A stretch of 64,000 bases of DNA, from positions 558,001 through 622,000 of the forward strand of contig NZ_CP098362.1 of the NCBI RefSeq assembly GCF_030388245.1. The letters run 5' to 3'. Below, piece by piece: positions 42,755 through 49,886 of the stretch. Positions within the stretch are counted from its first letter, which is position 1. Each line of letters starts with the position of its first letter. The DNA comes from Paracoccus sp. TOH. Lineage in GTDB: Bacteria; Pseudomonadota; Alphaproteobacteria; Rhodobacterales; Rhodobacteraceae. The notes beneath the pieces are model-generated. The model saw nothing but the letters and a program-made list of their open reading frames with translations. It ran no database searches and was not told the DNA's origin. Both the position numbers and the translations under genes were made by a program.

Positions 42755-42834
42755 GATATTTGGTATTTGCCAAGTTCTGTCAATTGGCAAATGCAAAATT
42801 GTCTTTGCCACTTGCCAAGCTATAGCCTGCCAGC
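42755..42834. promoter_or_regulatory. Right operator cluster (three 16-bp sites) with divergent promoters
   Basis: Operators resembling TTTGGCATTTGCCAAA: 42759-42774 (14/16), 42783-42798 (12/16), 42804-42819 (13/16). The leftward promoter is TTGACA (42783-42778), 17 bp, AATATC (42760-42755), its spacer covered by the first operator. The rightward repressor promoter is TTGTCT (42799-42804), 16 bp, TATAGC (42821-42826), its spacer covered by the third; the second abuts its -35, as lambda OR2 does. Confidence 0.75.
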
Positions 42835-43218
42835 ATGGCGATGCACCCGATCACACAGCGGATAGACGCTCTGATGGAAGAGCAAGGCATGAGCAAGGCG
42901 GACTTAGCTCGCTCCGCCGGCATTCCCTATCATCGCCTCAATCCATGGTTCATCCGCGACAATGCCAAACCGAACGCAGAGGACATCGAGGCAGTGGCGA
43001 TCGCACTGAATGTGCAGCCCAGTTTCTTGATCAGCGGTCAGGCCGATGGGCCTCGCGATGAGCGGTCTTGGATCCTATCGGTCTACGATAACCTTCCGGC
43101 TGAGAAGCGGGCACAATTGGAAGGTTTCGCTCGCTTTCTGGCAGACGAGGCGAAGGGTAGCCAAGGCACTGAGCGAAAAGGGAAAGGAGTTCCGGAGAAA
43201 GCTGATCCAGACACCTGA
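42835..43218 (+). CDS. Prophage repressor (CI-like, short, no peptidase domain)
   Basis: 127 residues. The helix-turn-helix domain spans about 6-65: ITQRIDALMEEQGMSKADLA, RSAGIPYHRLNPWF, EDIEAVAIALNVQPSFLISG. The remaining 60 residues are helical and charged (LPAEKRAQLEGFARFLADEA) and contain no Ser-Lys S24 peptidase, so RecA-stimulated self-cleavage is not expected. The ATG lies 8 nt after the -10, with no ribosome-binding site, suggesting a leaderless message as for lambda cI from PRM. Operators flank the gene. Confidence 0.75.
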   Translation: MAMHPITQRIDALMEEQGMSKADLARSAGIPYHRLNPWFIRDNAKPNAEDIEAVAIALNVQPSFLISGQADGPRDERSWILSVYDNLPAEKRAQLEGFARFLADEAKGSQGTERKGKGVPEKADPDT

Positions 43219-43406
43219 TGAACTCTTCTCTCGTGTCCACAACCATCTCCCGATTCGCAAGAACATTACGAGAACTTTAGGCAACCTTCCGCCGATGCTT
43301 CAACCCCAAGTTGCGTAGCCCGCCCGACGGCGGACTTTTCATGCGCCATAGCCCGGCGCTGGCAGGTGTGCAGCGTCGCCCACCCTGCCGGTAGGATAGC
43401 GATCGC
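43219..43406. other. Spacer after the repressor gene
   Basis: No supported gene between the repressor stop and the second operator cluster. A weak hairpin CCGCC-CGAC-GGCGG followed by ACTTTTC lies near 43322-43341 and may end the repressor message. Confidence 0.35.
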
Positions 43407-43480
43407 GAATCATTATGCCAAATCGAAATTTGGCGATTGCCAATTTTCATCTTGACGTTTGGCATTTGCCAAATTAACGT
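43407..43480 (+). promoter_or_regulatory. Left-type operator cluster and early promoter
   Basis: A perfect 16-bp palindrome TTTGGCATTTGCCAAA at 43458-43473 lies exactly between TTGACG (43452-43457) and TAACGT (43475-43480), a 17-bp spacing. A second site is at 43429-43444 (13/16), with a lone half-site TGCCAAA at 43416-43422. This promoter drives the plus-strand early operon that starts at 43518 and should be shut by the repressor. Confidence 0.8.
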
Positions 43481-43517
43481 TCACCCAATCGGCATCCCGC
43501 CGACTGGGAGACCTCCG

Positions 43518-43877
43518 GTGACGACAGCACCCCAAGATACGCATGACGACGCGCCGCCGGACTATCCCGGCTTCGTTCCCAGCGCTGACGAGGCGGCGCT
43601 TTTCGATGGAATGTCTGCTGGGGTCGATGCCTTTGCGACCACGCTGGCAATGCGGTTCGAGGATGCCGGGTCGGCGCCGATGGTGGGTGCTTCTCTCGTC
43701 GCCTATCTGCTGGTCGGTGCCGCGTGGAAATTCGCGGCTGTGACGCGCATCGTCGAAGGCGGGGAGCCGGACCCGGCCAATTTTCTTGGCTTGGCGACCG
43801 AGATCACCAGGCGTTTCAGTTTCGATGCCGACGCCATCCGTTCCGCGCTGACCGCGATGGAAGGGGGTGCATCATGA
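43518..43877 (+). CDS. First early phage gene, unknown function, GTG start
   Basis: 119 residues from GTG 43518 with GGGAG upstream. Acidic N-terminus (DTHDDAPPDYPGFVPSADEA), then a helical region with GASLVAYLLVGAAWKFAAVT. Position right after the repressible promoter is that of lambda N, but it shows no arginine-rich motif. Its stop overlaps the next start. Confidence 0.55.
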   Translation: MTTAPQDTHDDAPPDYPGFVPSADEAALFDGMSAGVDAFATTLAMRFEDAGSAPMVGASLVAYLLVGAAWKFAAVTRIVEGGEPDPANFLGLATEITRRFSFDADAIRSALTAMEGGAS

Positions 43878-44224
43878 TCCCCGCCCGCAATGCTAGCCCG
43901 AACCTGGACTCTCTCAGGCGCCGCGCTGCTGCCGAGGCGGATGAGATCGCGCTGCGCGACGCCCACCGCCGCCCGCGCGTACCGGTCCACGATTTTTGCC
44001 CCACCGATTCTCTCGCGCGATCGATCTTCGACGACGAAGAGCGCCGCCCCGTCGCCTGGGCCGGCCTGTTCATCTGGTTGGGCGTCGCTGTTCTGGTGCT
44101 GATCGGCTTTGCCCTTGGCTTGGCGGTCGGCGCCACGGACTGGCGGGATGCGCTGGACTTCCTGTCGCCCACCGCCGCCCAGGCGCGCGATGCCGGCTGG
44201 GTTTCGATCGCGGAGGAGCTGTGA
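43874..44224 (+). CDS. Early phage membrane protein, unknown
   Basis: 116 residues: a basic N-terminal helix (SLRRRAAAEADEIALRDAHR), one membrane segment WAGLFIWLGVAVLVLIGFAL at about 62-81, and a short C-terminal part. ATGA overlap with the upstream gene and TGATG overlap with the next. Possible superinfection-exclusion role by analogy only. Confidence 0.55.
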   Translation: MIPARNASPNLDSLRRRAAAEADEIALRDAHRRPRVPVHDFCPTDSLARSIFDDEERRPVAWAGLFIWLGVAVLVLIGFALGLAVGATDWRDALDFLSPTAAQARDAGWVSIAEEL

Positions 44225-44577
44225 TGTCTGAAAAGAGAAGCTTCGCTAAGGAGTATCTATCCGGAAGCGGTGTCCACACCATTCGCGAACAGGGCACGGT
44301 GGTCTTAGGCAATCTGCCGGATGATCCCGATAGTATACCTGCAACCCCGCCCGCTGGTTTCGTATGGATGCAAGGCGGGTGTTGGTGGGGACAGATCGAG
44401 AGCTACGGCATCGCTGACGTTCGCATTAGCGTTGCCGGGGAGGTCCTCGACTTCGTTATCACCCTGGAAGACGCTATCTCGCTCCGCTCCCTCCTCGATC
44501 AGACCATCCAGGACATGCAGGAGGCACCATCGACCGGCGTCGAGAGATCGCCATCTCTCCGCGAGGAAGGCCGATGA
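44224..44577 (+). CDS. Early phage protein, unknown
   Basis: 117 residues: MSEKRSFAKEYLSGSGVHTI, then FVWMQGGCWWGQIESYGIAD and a C-terminal helical ITLEDAISLRSLLDQTIQDM. Coupled by one-base and four-base overlaps to its neighbours. No family recognised. Confidence 0.5.
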   Translation: MSEKRSFAKEYLSGSGVHTIREQGTVVLGNLPDDPDSIPATPPAGFVWMQGGCWWGQIESYGIADVRISVAGEVLDFVITLEDAISLRSLLDQTIQDMQEAPSTGVERSPSLREEGR

Positions 44578-44723
44578 TGCAGCAGCATTACGCCATCCGG
44601 CCTCGCCGCGGCCATCGCGCCCGCCTGCTGAGCGCGGAGATGCTGGCGCGCTTTTTCGACAACCGCGATCCGCGCGCTTGGACCGATCCGGTTCCGGTCT
44701 GCGCGACCGAATGGGTGGCCTGA
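44574..44723 (+). CDS. Small early phage protein, unknown
   Basis: 49 residues starting ATGATG, overlapping the upstream TGA. Basic N-terminus (HYAIRPRRGHRARLLSAEML) and RFFDNRDPRAWTDP. Supported mainly by the stop/start overlap. Confidence 0.4.
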   Translation: MMQQHYAIRPRRGHRARLLSAEMLARFFDNRDPRAWTDPVPVCATEWVA

Positions 44724-44842
44724 CGGCTTGTCGCCGCCCTCACTGGCTGGCCGCTTCCTTTCTCCGACCTCCCTCAGGAAGCGGCCAGCACTTTTCCTTT
44801 CACACCGCGCCCGGCGGTTCCGGGCTTGTCAGAGGAGATGCC

Positions 44843-45043
44843 ATGAATCGCCTTTTGAAATGGCTCCGCCACGATCACCTGCCGCCGCACCTGCAGGCGG
44901 TGGTGAAACCCATCGACACGCTGGCGCAGGAGATGGACGGCGCGCTCGCCGAGGGCGCCGAGAAGACCGCCGGCATGCGCAAGCTGGTCGAGGCCAAGGA
45001 TTGCTTCGTCCGCGCGCGGATCGAGCAGGACGAGGAGGCCTGA
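44843..45043 (+). CDS. Small early phage protein, unknown
   Basis: 66 residues after AGAGGAGATGCC: MNRLLKWLRHDHLPPHLQAV, then a charged helix (EMDGALAEGAEKTAGMRKLV) and an acidic end. It precedes the 45047 gene by 3 bp. No family recognised. Confidence 0.55.
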   Translation: MNRLLKWLRHDHLPPHLQAVVKPIDTLAQEMDGALAEGAEKTAGMRKLVEAKDCFVRARIEQDEEA

Positions 45044-45046
45044 GCT

Positions 45047-45373
45047 ATGGCCCGCCACGAACTCAACTTCCTCGAATTCATCCAGGGATTCCGCCGCGGC
45101 GAGCTGCTGGAGACCGGCGACCAGAAGCTGTCCGAGCTGATCGAAGCGATCCGCGAGACCGGCAACGGCGGCAGCCTGTCGATGAAGGTCAGCATCAAGG
45201 TCAACAAGGCCGGACAGCTGGAAGTGGTGCCCGACATCACCATCAAGAAGCCGACGCGCAGCATGGGCACCGGCATCTATTTCGCAACCGACGATGGCCG
45301 GCTGACCCGGCGCGACCCCAACCAGATGGATTTCGAGGACGAGCTGGAGCGACGGCGCTCCAGCGAGGCCTGA
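45047..45373 (+). CDS. Early phage protein, unknown, paired with DUF2303 gene
   Basis: 108 residues: HELNFLEFIQGFRRGELLET, a beta segment SMKVSIKVNKAGQLEVVPDI then IYFATDDGRLTRRDPNQMDF and an acidic/basic tail. Genes of this look sit just upstream of DUF2303 in alphaproteobacterial phages. Function unknown. Confidence 0.55.
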   Translation: MARHELNFLEFIQGFRRGELLETGDQKLSELIEAIRETGNGGSLSMKVSIKVNKAGQLEVVPDITIKKPTRSMGTGIYFATDDGRLTRRDPNQMDFEDELERRRSSEA

Positions 45374-45400
45374 TCCACGCCAATCGCCAAAGGAGGCACC

Positions 45401-46258
45401 ATGGCACCGAACCCGAACCAGCCGCAGGGCACCAGCATTCTGCTTGAATCCGATCCGCGCAGCGCCCTCGACACCGCGATGGAAGCCGCGCGCATCGCGT
45501 CGCCCGTCATCAGCGGCCCGGACGGCCGCACCCACGTCGCGCTGCCGGAGCGCATCAAACTCCATGACATCAGCGATCCGAACCGCCTGCCCTCGCGCGT
45601 GCGCCAGGCCGTGACCGTCGATGATCGGGCATCGCTGTCGGCTTATGCCAACCGCTACAAGTCCGACCGCTCGATCATCATCGCCGACTTCGACGCGCTG
45701 ACGATCTCGGCCCGGCTGGACTGGCATGATCACAACCAGGGCGAGGCCTTTCCCGCGCCGGGGCACAATACCCATGCCGTGATCCTCGCCCTGCGGCCGT
45801 CCGAGGAGTTCTCCCGCTGGGACGAGATGGAGGGCAAGATCCATCCGCAGGCGGATTTCGCGCGGTTCCTGGAAGAGAATAGCGTCGATATCGGCCATCC
45901 CGAAGCAGCGACCATGATCGAGATCAGCCGCGATTTCGAGGCGACGGTGGGGCAGGTCTACAAGTCCGCCGTGCGGCTGGACAACGGCGACCGAAAGCTG
46001 GTGTTCGAGAGCGACACCAAGGTGCAGAACGGAGTGATCATCCCCGAGAAGTTCACCCTCTCGATCCCGATCTACAATGGCGAAGAGCCCGAGGAGCTGA
46101 CCTGCCTGTTCCGTTGGCGCGCGACGGGCGGCGGCGGCGTCGGGCTGGGCTTTCAGTGGCATCGGGTCGAATACCAGCGCCGCGCGCATTTCGCCCAGAT
46201 CGCCACCACGGCCAGCGAGGAGACCGGCCTGCCGGTCTACATGGGCCGCTTTTCCTGA
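45401..46258 (+). CDS. DUF2303 (YfdQ-like) phage protein
   Basis: 285 residues, start preceded by AAAGGAGGCACC. DUF2303 motifs: LPERIKLHDISDPNRLPSRV then ASLSAYANRYKSDRSIIIAD, DWHDHNQGEAFPAPGHNTHA, FARFLEENSVDIGHPEAATM and a C-terminal FRWRATGGGGVGLGFQWHRV. Widely conserved in temperate phages; its role is not established. Largest gene of this operon apart from the integrase and DUF5131 genes. Confidence 0.85.
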   Translation: MAPNPNQPQGTSILLESDPRSALDTAMEAARIASPVISGPDGRTHVALPERIKLHDISDPNRLPSRVRQAVTVDDRASLSAYANRYKSDRSIIIADFDALTISARLDWHDHNQGEAFPAPGHNTHAVILALRPSEEFSRWDEMEGKIHPQADFARFLEENSVDIGHPEAATMIEISRDFEATVGQVYKSAVRLDNGDRKLVFESDTKVQNGVIIPEKFTLSIPIYNGEEPEELTCLFRWRATGGGGVGLGFQWHRVEYQRRAHFAQIATTASEETGLPVYMGRFS

Positions 46259-46323
46259 CCTGACCCTTCCGGTGCGCGGCGCGGCTCGCGCCGCCATCCC
46301 GAATGGTCAGGAAGGAATGCGAT

Positions 46324-47004
46324 ATGTCCGAGGCAAGGATTACCCGCCATGTGAGCGAGCATCACGCGGTGCAGGGCGAGGCTGAATATGTCAATCGCGC
46401 CGCACCCGAGCAGGCCGAGGCTGCGCCGGTGGCGTGGACCAGCCTTGCGGCTCTGACGGCGGTTTCGGAAGGACGGTCAGCTTGGATGTTCCCGGCTAAA
46501 GCGGGTGACGATTTGAGCGGATCGATCCCTCTCTACACAAAACCAGGCGCGCAGACCTCGGAACTGAAGGCCGAACTGGCCCGCGCGCTTGCCCAGATCG
46601 AGGACTTGGAGGCTGAATGCGATCGGCGCCATGCCGCGTTGCAGGGCGCGCCCGCACCAGGAATCGTGGAGGATCTGTCACAGGCTGCAAGGGATGTTCT
46701 GGCAGAGCGGCAGCGGCAGGTCAGCGCCGAGGGCTGGACGCCCAAACTTGATGACCAGCACGATCAGCGCGAAATGGCCAAAGCAGCGGTCTGCTACGTC
46801 CTGTGGGGCGCCGGTAACGCCAACGGCGCAGCCGAGCACCATCCGGGCATGCCGCGCGTCCCTGGCTGGCCATGGGAAGAAAGCTGGTGGAAGCCGACCA
46901 CGCCGCGCCGCGACTTGGTTAAGGCAGGTGCCCTGATCCTTGCTGAGATTGAGCGGCTTGACCGTGTCGACGCGCGCGCTTTGTCGGGAGGCGATCATGA
47001 CTGA
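46324..47004 (+). CDS. Early phage protein with C-terminal RQ..EGW motif
   Basis: 226 residues from ATG 46324 (AGGAAGG upstream). The middle has a coiled-coil (SELKAELARALAQIEDLEAE) and the C-terminal half carries DVLAERQRQVSAEGWTPKLD then DDQHDQREMAKAAVCYVLWG, WPWEESWWKPTTPRRDLVKA, a domain common in phage proteins of unknown function. It overlaps the next gene. Confidence 0.6.
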   Translation: MSEARITRHVSEHHAVQGEAEYVNRAAPEQAEAAPVAWTSLAALTAVSEGRSAWMFPAKAGDDLSGSIPLYTKPGAQTSELKAELARALAQIEDLEAECDRRHAALQGAPAPGIVEDLSQAARDVLAERQRQVSAEGWTPKLDDQHDQREMAKAAVCYVLWGAGNANGAAEHHPGMPRVPGWPWEESWWKPTTPRRDLVKAGALILAEIERLDRVDARALSGGDHD

Positions 47005-47161
47005 TCGCTGGATCAAGCAGCCCGGCCCCGGCCAGATGCGCGGCGAGGGCGAGTGGGTCGAATACCTCGGCACCGACGACGAATGGGAATGGCTGCGCGG
47101 CACCGGTTTCCTGCCGACCGCCGAGGGCGAGATGCCGGCGGAGGAGCGGGCCGATGGATGA
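46997..47161 (+). CDS. Small acidic early phage protein
   Basis: 54 residues: MTDRWIKQPGPGQMRGEGEW then VEYLGTDDEWEWLRGTGFLP. Trp-rich and acidic. Starts inside the end of the previous gene and overlaps the next by 8 bp. Confidence 0.5.
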   Translation: MTDRWIKQPGPGQMRGEGEWVEYLGTDDEWEWLRGTGFLPTAEGEMPAEERADG

Positions 47162-47441
47162 CGACGATTATTTCACCGTGTTGCCCACGTCCTGCACGAT
47201 CCCGACGCGCGGCGCCCTGGCCATCTACTGCGGTGACAAGCCGCGCCGCACAGCAGACGGCCGCACGTCCATTCCGCTGCGCGCGCCGCTGCTGCTGATG
47301 CCGCAGGACATGTGGTCCGATCCCGAGGAGACGATGCTGAAGGTGGCCGACGTCTTGAACCGGCACGCCGGCGTGTTCTTTCCCTCGGCGACTGACCGTC
47401 AGGCAGAGCACGACCGGGCTGTTCTGGCGGGGGAACGCTGA
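47154..47441 (+). CDS. Early phage protein, unknown
   Basis: 95 residues: MDDDDYFTVLPTSCTIPTRG, RTSIPLRAPLLLMPQDMWSD, EETMLKVADVLNRHAGVFFP. One-base overlap with the DUF5131 start. No family recognised. Confidence 0.5.
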   Translation: MDDDDYFTVLPTSCTIPTRGALAIYCGDKPRRTADGRTSIPLRAPLLLMPQDMWSDPEETMLKVADVLNRHAGVFFPSATDRQAEHDRAVLAGER

Positions 47442-48406
47442 TGGCCGAGAATTCCCGTATCGAATGGACGCACCACACGTTCAACCCGTGGATAGGGTGC
47501 CAGAAGGTTGGGCCGGGCTGCGATCATTGCTATGCCGAGGCCTGGGATAGCCGCGGGCTCCAGCAGCGCGAAACGCGCTGGGGGCCGCACGCCGCCCGGA
47601 CGCGCACCAGCGCGGCGAACTGGCGCAAGCCTTTGGCATGGGACCGGGCAGCAGCGGCGGCCGGCGAACGCCATCGCGTGTTCTGCGCCAGCCTCGCGGA
47701 CGTGTTCGACAACCATGCCTCGATCCTGCCGGAATGGCGGGATGACCTGTGGCGGCTGATCGAGGCGACACCGAACCTCGATTGGATGCTGCTGACCAAG
47801 CGGCCGGGCAACATCGCGAACATGCTGCCGGTCCCGTTCGATTTCGAGCGGCTCTATCCGAACGTCTGGCTGGGCTGCACTGTGGTCAACCAGGCAGAGG
47901 CCGACCGGGACATTCCCAAGCTCCTGGCGGTGCCGGCTGCGGTGCGGTTCCTGTCCATGGAGCCGCTGCTGGGGCCGACGGATCTGACGCGATTGATGTT
48001 GCAGCCAGGCGGCCAGCATCGGAACGCCTTGACTGGCCACACGAAAGGTTTCCTGACCGACTACGAAGGGTCCCGTCTCGACCTCGTAATCGTCGGTGGC
48101 GAGAGCGGGCCCGGCGCCCGGCCGATGCATCCCGAGTGGGCACGGTCCCTGCGCGACCAGTGCACCGCCGCCGGCGTGGCGTTCCATTTCAAGCAATGGG
48201 GCGAGTGGGCGCCATCGACACCAGAAGAGGCCACAGGCAATCCAAGGTCAGGGTGGCGGTGCCTTGCTGGGCATCCGCATGTCCCGAAGGCAGCCGAGCT
48301 TTACCCAGAGGCTGAGGCGGCCTTCATCGAGCGCAAAGGCAAGAAAGCCGCCGGACGACTGCTGGAAGGCCGCACCTGGGACGAGATGCCGGGGGTGCGA
48401 TCCTGA
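47441..48406 (+). CDS. DUF5131 / phage Gp37-Gp68 family protein
   Basis: 321 residues. SRIEWTHHTFNPWIGCQKVG then GPGCDHCYAEAW near residues 6-33 gives clustered cysteines like a radical-SAM-type iron-sulfur site (C...C..C). Further family blocks are FCASLADVFDNHASILPEWR, WMLLTKRPGNIANMLP, FLSMEPLLGPTDLTRL, and DLVIVGGESGPGARPMHPEW. It is a widespread phage family of unknown biochemical role; radical SAM activity is suggested by the fold-like pattern. Confidence 0.85.
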   Translation: MAENSRIEWTHHTFNPWIGCQKVGPGCDHCYAEAWDSRGLQQRETRWGPHAARTRTSAANWRKPLAWDRAAAAAGERHRVFCASLADVFDNHASILPEWRDDLWRLIEATPNLDWMLLTKRPGNIANMLPVPFDFERLYPNVWLGCTVVNQAEADRDIPKLLAVPAAVRFLSMEPLLGPTDLTRLMLQPGGQHRNALTGHTKGFLTDYEGSRLDLVIVGGESGPGARPMHPEWARSLRDQCTAAGVAFHFKQWGEWAPSTPEEATGNPRSGWRCLAGHPHVPKAAELYPEAEAAFIERKGKKAAGRLLEGRTWDEMPGVRS

Positions 48407-48657
48407 TGCCGATATATCCGCCCCGCCCCGATCCCTTCGAGTGCGCCATCTGCGGCAAGGTGCGACCGCTCCAATGGCAAGACCGCACGCAAACGGATTA
48501 CCCGCCGCTTTGCTGGGCTTGCGAGCAATACGGGTGGCGGTTGGGACCGATCACCCGCAAGCCCGACATGCGACTTGCCAAGCAAATTGCAGCGCTGGCC
48601 GAGGCGCTGAACGAAGAAGCCAGCCGGAAAATCTATGAGGAGGCTCGCCATGGCTGA
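48406..48657 (+). CDS. Small zinc-finger-like phage protein
   Basis: 83 residues. CAIC and CWAC pairs (about 13-16 and 36-39) form a likely zinc knuckle; the C-terminal part is helical (MRLAKQIAALAEALNEEASR). It overlaps DUF5131 by one base and the next gene by 8 bp. Confidence 0.6.
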   Translation: MPIYPPRPDPFECAICGKVRPLQWQDRTQTDYPPLCWACEQYGWRLGPITRKPDMRLAKQIAALAEALNEEASRKIYEEARHG

Positions 48658-48901
48658 GCGAGACTATGTCAGCACGCCGGTCGCGGACAGCCTTGGGCTG
48701 CGCGATATCATCCTTGGCCTTGCCGCCGATCTCCAGCAGCTGCGCGACGGCAAGATCAGCCCGAACGAGGCCCTCGCCCGCGCGGCGCTGGCCAAGCAGA
48801 TGTTCAACGGCGTCCGGCTCTACATGCAGGCGGTGAAGACCATCGAAGCGGCCGCGCGCGACGTGAGCCAGCCGCAGACGATCGAGGGGGGCGCGGAATG
48901 A
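48650..48901 (+). CDS. Small helical phage protein, unknown
   Basis: 83 residues: LGLRDIILGLAADLQQLRDG, ISPNEALARAALAKQMFNGV, LYMQAVKTIEAAARDVSQPQ. Overlaps both neighbours. The look is that of small phage replication-accessory proteins; no firm family. Confidence 0.55.
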   Translation: MAERDYVSTPVADSLGLRDIILGLAADLQQLRDGKISPNEALARAALAKQMFNGVRLYMQAVKTIEAAARDVSQPQTIEGGAE

Positions 48902-49626
48902 CGGCAGCGCTCCGCGTCGGCATCCTCTGCGAGACCTCGGGCAGGATACGCCGGGCCTTCGCTGCCCTTGGGCATGATGCTACATCCGTTGACCGCCTGC
49001 CGGCCGAGGACGGCAGCAACCATCACATCGTCGGCGACGTGCGGGACTACCTCGACTATGGCTGGGATCTGCTGATAGTCTGCCACCCGCCCTGCACGCG
49101 CCTTTGCAACAGCGGCGTGCGCTGGCTGTCGGAGCCGCCCAAAAACCCGCCCAGCGATGCGACCCCGGCCGAGAGGGCGGCATGGCCGATCCTGTCGCGC
49201 GAGGCGCGGCTGGCCATCATGTGGCGGCTGCTGGACGAAGGCGCCGAACTGTTTGCAGCCTGCTGGCAGGCCCCGGTCCCGCGCGTGGCGGTCGAGAACC
49301 CGGTCATGCACAAGCACGGCCGCTCCCGGATGCCCGCAGATCTGCCCAAGCCCCAGATCGTCCAGCCCTGGCGGTTCGGCGAGCCGGCCTTCAAGGCAAC
49401 CGGCTTCTACCTGCGCCGCCTGCCGCCGCTGACCGCCACGAAGCGGCTGATCCCGCCCAAGGCCGCGACCGAGCCGGAGCGGCACAAAGCATGGTCGGCG
49501 ATCCACCGCGCCAGCCCGGGCCCCCACCGATGGAAAATCCGCAGCAGGACCTTCGAGGGCATTGCCCGGGCCTGCGCCGAACAATGGGGCGGCTACGCCC
49601 TCGACCAGATCAGGAGGATGGCGTGA
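48898..49626 (+). CDS. Compact cytosine-C5 DNA methyltransferase-like protein
   Basis: 242 residues. RVGILCETSGRIRRAFAALG then HDATSVDRLPAEDGS corresponds to the SAM-binding motif I-II region; DLLIVCHPPCTRLCNSGVRW contains the PPC catalytic loop (motif IV, Cys about 66); VPRVAVENPVMHKH gives the ENV-type motif VI. No long target-recognition region is present, as the protein is much shorter than usual (over 300). It may modify phage DNA against restriction, or be an inactive relative. The 4-bp overlap with the upstream gene shows coupling. Confidence 0.7.
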   Translation: MTAALRVGILCETSGRIRRAFAALGHDATSVDRLPAEDGSNHHIVGDVRDYLDYGWDLLIVCHPPCTRLCNSGVRWLSEPPKNPPSDATPAERAAWPILSREARLAIMWRLLDEGAELFAACWQAPVPRVAVENPVMHKHGRSRMPADLPKPQIVQPWRFGEPAFKATGFYLRRLPPLTATKRLIPPKAATEPERHKAWSAIHRASPGPHRWKIRSRTFEGIARACAEQWGGYALDQIRRMA

Positions 49627-49862
49627 TGGGCGCGTTCATTCGCCATGCCGATGTCGCCGATATGATCGGCATCAGCCCTAGCACCTTCCACAAGGCGCGC
49701 CCCGCGCTGGAGGCCGAGGGCTTTCCAGCGCCGGACCCGGTGCTGCGCCGCTATATGCGGGCCGACGTAGAGGCTTGGATACAGTCTCGCCGCCGTGTGC
49801 GTGATCCTGATACGGTCGATCTCGAGGGCGCCCCCGTCAAGATCAACTGGGACGCCCTTTAG
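49626..49862 (+). CDS. Excisionase-like MerR/AlpA-type helix-turn-helix protein
   Basis: 78 residues, ATG overlapping the methyltransferase stop (TGATG) with AGGAGG upstream. FIRHADVADMIGISPSTFHK then a PAPDPVLRRYMRADVEAWIQ second half is the winged-helix layout of AlpA/Xis proteins. It sits 24 bp upstream of the integrase gene, as excisionases do. Confidence 0.7.
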   Translation: MGAFIRHADVADMIGISPSTFHKARPALEAEGFPAPDPVLRRYMRADVEAWIQSRRRVRDPDTVDLEGAPVKINWDAL

Positions 49863-49886
49863 GCACGCATTTCAGGAGGATAGAGA

